Position numbers and translations under genes: made by a program
Part shown: positions 61,646 to 64,000 of the stretch, piece by piece
Layout: each line of letters opens with the position of its first letter
How positions within the stretch are numbered: position 1 is the first letter of the stretch
DNA from: WLWS01 sp965243105
Lineage (GTDB): Bacteria > Pseudomonadota > Gammaproteobacteria > Eutrophobiales > Eutrophobiaceae
DNA length: 64,000 nucleotides
Direction of reading: 5' to 3'
Assembly (NCBI GenBank): GCA_965243105.1
Contig: CBDEUC010000001.1
Coordinates: 186,001-250,000, forward strand
The notes under the pieces: generated by a model
The model's database searches: none
Told to the model about the DNA's origin: nothing
The model's input: the letters and a program-made list of their open reading frames with translations, nothing else

Positions 61646-62461
61646 TCACTTGTTGTATCGATGGCTCTTGTTACCGCTTGATACCATCGGGCCTATCCAG
61701 CCAAGTGGTAACCTGCGAAGCAGGGCAACCACCAGCTTGTAGTTCCAGCCTGGAATGGAAACTGCCTTCTTACGCCTGAGATCGCGCAGCGATTCTCTTA
61801 CCACGTATTCCGAAGACCAGGATCGCATCAGGCCACTGTCCTTGTAAAACTCGTCCGGATCAAGTCCGATTTTTTCATGGAAGTCGGTGACGGTGTAGCC
61901 GGGGCAAAGAGCCTGGACCTGGATTCCCTTGTCCCCGTAGATTGAAGCAAGGCTTTCGCTAAAGCTGCGTAAAAAAGCCTTGGTTGGACCATAAAGAGGA
62001 CTGCTCGGTGTAGGAATAAAGGACGCGACGGAAGCCACGTTGATGATTGAGCCAGAGCCGTTCTGCACCATGATCCCGAGTGCTACATGGGCCAGTTTCA
62101 TGCTTGCATAAATATGAACATTGCTAATGTCCTCGTGCTTCTTCCAGTCCAGCGCGTGGTATTCACCATCTTCAGCATAACCTGCGTTATTCACAAGCAT
62201 GTCCAGGTCTACTTCATGTCTCATTTCATCGGCCAGTGAGTCGATGTTTTCCATTGCGGATAGATCCAGCACCATGCAACGAGCGCTGACACCGTGATCA
62301 TTACTGAGCTGTTGCGCCAGGGACTGCAGTTTTTCCTCGCGGCGCCCAATTAGCCACATGGACTTATGGCTTCCTGCCAGCTGGCGAGCGAATTCCGCAC
62401 CGATCCCACTTGACGCGCCGGTGATAACAGCCAGTTTTGTATCCGAGTTTTCCTTGTTCAT
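61646..62461 (-). CDS. short-chain dehydrogenase/reductase (DltE-like)
   Basis: 271 residues. Motifs: TGASSGIGAEFAR, NNAGYAEDG, the catalytic YGPTKAFLRSFSESLA and the C-terminal CPGYTVTDFHEK. Length and pattern match the YqjQ/DltE classical SDR branch. A hydrophobic C-terminal stretch (VVALLRRLPLGWIGPMV) may contact the membrane. Starts 4 bp after modC on the same strand, which suggests read-through from the molybdate operon but not a role in it. Confidence 0.9.
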   Translation of the reverse strand: MNKENSDTKLAVITGASSGIGAEFARQLAGSHKSMWLIGRREEKLQSLAQQLSNDHGVSARCMVLDLSAMENIDSLADEMRHEVDLDMLVNNAGYAEDGEYHALDWKKHEDISNVHIYASMKLAHVALGIMVQNGSGSIINVASVASFIPTPSSPLYGPTKAFLRSFSESLASIYGDKGIQVQALCPGYTVTDFHEKIGLDPDEFYKDSGLMRSWSSEYVVRESLRDLRRKKAVSIPGWNYKLVVALLRRLPLGWIGPMVSSGNKSHRYNK

Positions 62462-62465
62462 TTGT

Positions 62466-63569
62466 TCAGGACCTTGGCATCAGGTGAATTCCTTTTCCCA
62501 GCAGGGATACGCTCAGTTGACCCCCCTTGTTCAAGCCGTTTCTCTCTGCCACGTGGGTTGGCACGCTCATGGTCAGGGTTGCTTCGTCGCCATTTACACG
62601 GACACTTACCGAGGTCGTCTCACCCATGACGATAAATTCATCAATTTCCCCACTAACGGGATTTTCCCGTTCACCCCTTGAAGGCCTGTCTCGCCTGTGA
62701 AGGATGAGGTTTTCTGCCGGTATCACCCAATCTACTTCATCGCCAACCTTGAATTCGGGGCGATGAAGCGTTTCAAGGACATGATCATACCAGCGAATTG
62801 TTGTTATCCCTTGACCTGCATCATGGTTTTCCACGGTTGCGGTAAATACATTGTAATGCCCCACGAGGTGAGCCACGTGACTGTTAACGGGATGCGCCAT
62901 GATTTCCTGCGGTGAGTCGAGCTGGAGTGTTTTACCGTGATGAATAATGCAGATGCGATCTGCAATTCGTCTCGCTTCGTTCAGGTCATGGGTGACGTGA
63001 ATGATGGGCAGGCCCAGCTGTCCCTTCAACTGGATTAACTCCCTGACAAGCTTGCGACGAGTCTGCTGGTCAACGGCAGAAAATGGTTCGTCCAGGAGTA
63101 AAACCTTGGGCTCCCTGGCCAGTGCCCTGGCCAATGCTACGCGCTGTTGCTGGCCACCGGAAAGTTGCGAGGGATAGCGCTCTTCAAGTCCTTCCATGTT
63201 TACGGTTTTTAAAAGTGAAGTCACCTTTTTATGGACGATGTCACGGTCTTTGCCGTCCACGGCAACCGAGATATTTTCAAAGGCAGTGAGATGAGGGAAC
63301 AGGGCATAGTCCTGGAAAACCAGTCCGGCTCGCCGCTGCTGCGGCGGAAGATTTATATTGTTGTCAGGGTTAAGCCAGTCAATGCCATTTGCACTGATTT
63401 TTCCCTGCCGGGGTTCATAAAGCCCGGCGATACTTCTAAGTGCTGTTGTTTTACCACTGCCTGATGGCCCAAGCAGTACAAGGATTTCACCAACGCCGCA
63501 GGAGAAATCCATATCAAGCGGAATCGGCCTGGTTTGCGCCAGCTTTACCTTGATGAGATCAGTGCTCAT
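62466..63569 (-). CDS. modC: molybdate ABC transporter ATPase
   Basis: 367 residues from the ATG at 63569, overlapping the modB stop. Walker A GPSGSGKTT, signature LSGGQQQRV, Walker B VLLLDEPFSAVD and switch His in HVTHD are intact. The C-terminal half has the TOBE/MOP-like segment GEIDEFIVMGETTSVSV that senses oxyanion. Next to modB it energises molybdate import; tungstate or sulfate carriers are alternatives but the MOP domain and gene order favour molybdate. Confidence 0.88.
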   Translation of the reverse strand: MSTDLIKVKLAQTRPIPLDMDFSCGVGEILVLLGPSGSGKTTALRSIAGLYEPRQGKISANGIDWLNPDNNINLPPQQRRAGLVFQDYALFPHLTAFENISVAVDGKDRDIVHKKVTSLLKTVNMEGLEERYPSQLSGGQQQRVALARALAREPKVLLLDEPFSAVDQQTRRKLVRELIQLKGQLGLPIIHVTHDLNEARRIADRICIIHHGKTLQLDSPQEIMAHPVNSHVAHLVGHYNVFTATVENHDAGQGITTIRWYDHVLETLHRPEFKVGDEVDWVIPAENLILHRRDRPSRGERENPVSGEIDEFIVMGETTSVSVRVNGDEATLTMSVPTHVAERNGLNKGGQLSVSLLGKGIHLMPRS

Positions 63570-64000
63570 GACGCCTGTCCAGCCTGTCATTCAGAACATA
63601 AATTCCACAGATCGCAACGAAAGACATCAACAGCAGAGATGCAGACATGATGCCGGCACTGTGATTATCAAACGCCTGTACCCGGTCATAAATAGAGATC
63701 GCAATCGTGCGGGTTTCACCTTCGATGTTGCCTCCGACCATCAGCACAACCCCGAATTCTCCCAGCGTATGTGCAAAGGTAAGAATGGCAGCCGACAGGA
63801 TCCCGGGCCAGGCAAGGGGCAACTCTATCTTCCAGAAAGTCTGCCAGCTGCTAAGCCCACAACACCATGCAGCCTCACGAATAGAGATCGAAATGGACTC
63901 AAAGGCACGCTGCATGGGTTGGATAGCAAAAGGGATATTAAAAATAAAGGAGGCAATCAACAAGCCCTGGAAGGAAAATACCAGGGGGCCGTCAAAGAGA
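63559..64000 (-). CDS. modB: molybdate ABC transporter permease (partial, 5' end beyond window)
   Basis: The last 146 codons of a permease with membrane segments and the EAA loop AWCCGLSSWQTFWKIELPLAWPGI, HTLGEFGVVLMVGG and VQAFDNHSAG, a pattern characteristic of ModB. The frame stays open to base 64000 and begins outside the window; an internal TTG at 63963 is not the real start. It overlaps modC by 11 bp. Confidence 0.88.
   Translation of the reverse strand, partial: LFDGPLVFSFQGLLIASFIFNIPFAIQPMQRAFESISISIREAAWCCGLSSWQTFWKIELPLAWPGILSAAILTFAHTLGEFGVVLMVGGNIEGETRTIAISIYDRVQAFDNHSAGIMSASLLLMSFVAICGIYVLNDRLDRRHEH

Noticed and set aside
1..64000. tRNA, rRNA, CRISPR array, transposase, integrase or phage genes
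   Set aside because: I looked in the intergenic gaps and among the products and saw none; an RNA-specific search was not possible.

Overview
The window reads as chromosomal DNA of a Gram-negative gammaproteobacterium, probably a marine or sediment heterotroph. The grounds are a TonB-dependent receptor, several lipoproteins with clear lipoboxes, a FadI/FadJ-type beta-oxidation pair, a fused OppDF (YejF-like) ATPase, FabI and divergent LysR units. Below class the placement is a guess. G+C looks close to one half. I found no tRNA, rRNA, CRISPR array, transposase or phage gene. Gene density is high, with many 1-20 bp gaps and ATGA overlaps.

Region 1 (1-21800) is dominated by TPR proteins. Four genes join an N-terminal TPR array to a C-terminal PAPS-type sulfotransferase (2627, 10290, 13439, 19818). 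A fifth joins the same kind of array to a 2OG-Fe(II) oxygenase (8418), and a TPR/transglutaminase-like lipoprotein opens the region. They surround a 1001-residue TonB-dependent receptor with an odd Gly/Val-rich N-terminal extension, its own promoter, a 5'-UTR inverted repeat and a strong terminator. One sulfotransferase sits behind an ECF sigma factor operon. A DAACS symporter and FabI lie among them.

Region 2 (21824-35175) carries an oligopeptide ABC transporter (oppA-B-C-DF), then a fatty-acid operon (thiolase, FadJ-like fusion, acyl-CoA ligase), then a membrane Ser/Thr kinase with a Sel1-like tail and a partner exported protein.

Region 3 (35176-40859) is the most distinctive. A small exported protein, a DUF2145 protein and a 990-residue MalT-like/SARP-like regulator form an operon. 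Two intergenic regions, one before this operon and one after the regulator gene, each carry a pair of inverted operator-like sites. Each site is two CTTACA hexamers spaced exactly 11 bp, and the promoter-proximal site lies 22-23 bp from a -10-like hexamer. The second region precedes an overlooked 38-codon ORF and a cupin gene. This looks like a self-contained regulon.

Region 4 (40870-62461) is catabolic and accessory metabolism: RidA-like, PanE-like, MFS, AMACR-like CoA transferase, M1 aminopeptidase lipoprotein, PhzF, DUF1801, an Asp/Glu-racemase-fold protein lacking both catalytic cysteines, LysR with a divergent Tat-exported intradiol dioxygenase, a Bcr-type MFS, a cytoplasmic molybdopterin oxidoreductase with its own LysR neighbour, a thiolase-like/DUF35/SDR/nitronate monooxygenase/FMN reductase series, a persulfide dioxygenase-rhodanese fusion and an SDR.

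Region 5 (62466-64000) holds modC and the 3' part of modB. Molybdate uptake fits the need of the molybdoenzyme at 52998-55112. The window starts inside a minus-strand lipoprotein gene and ends inside modB.
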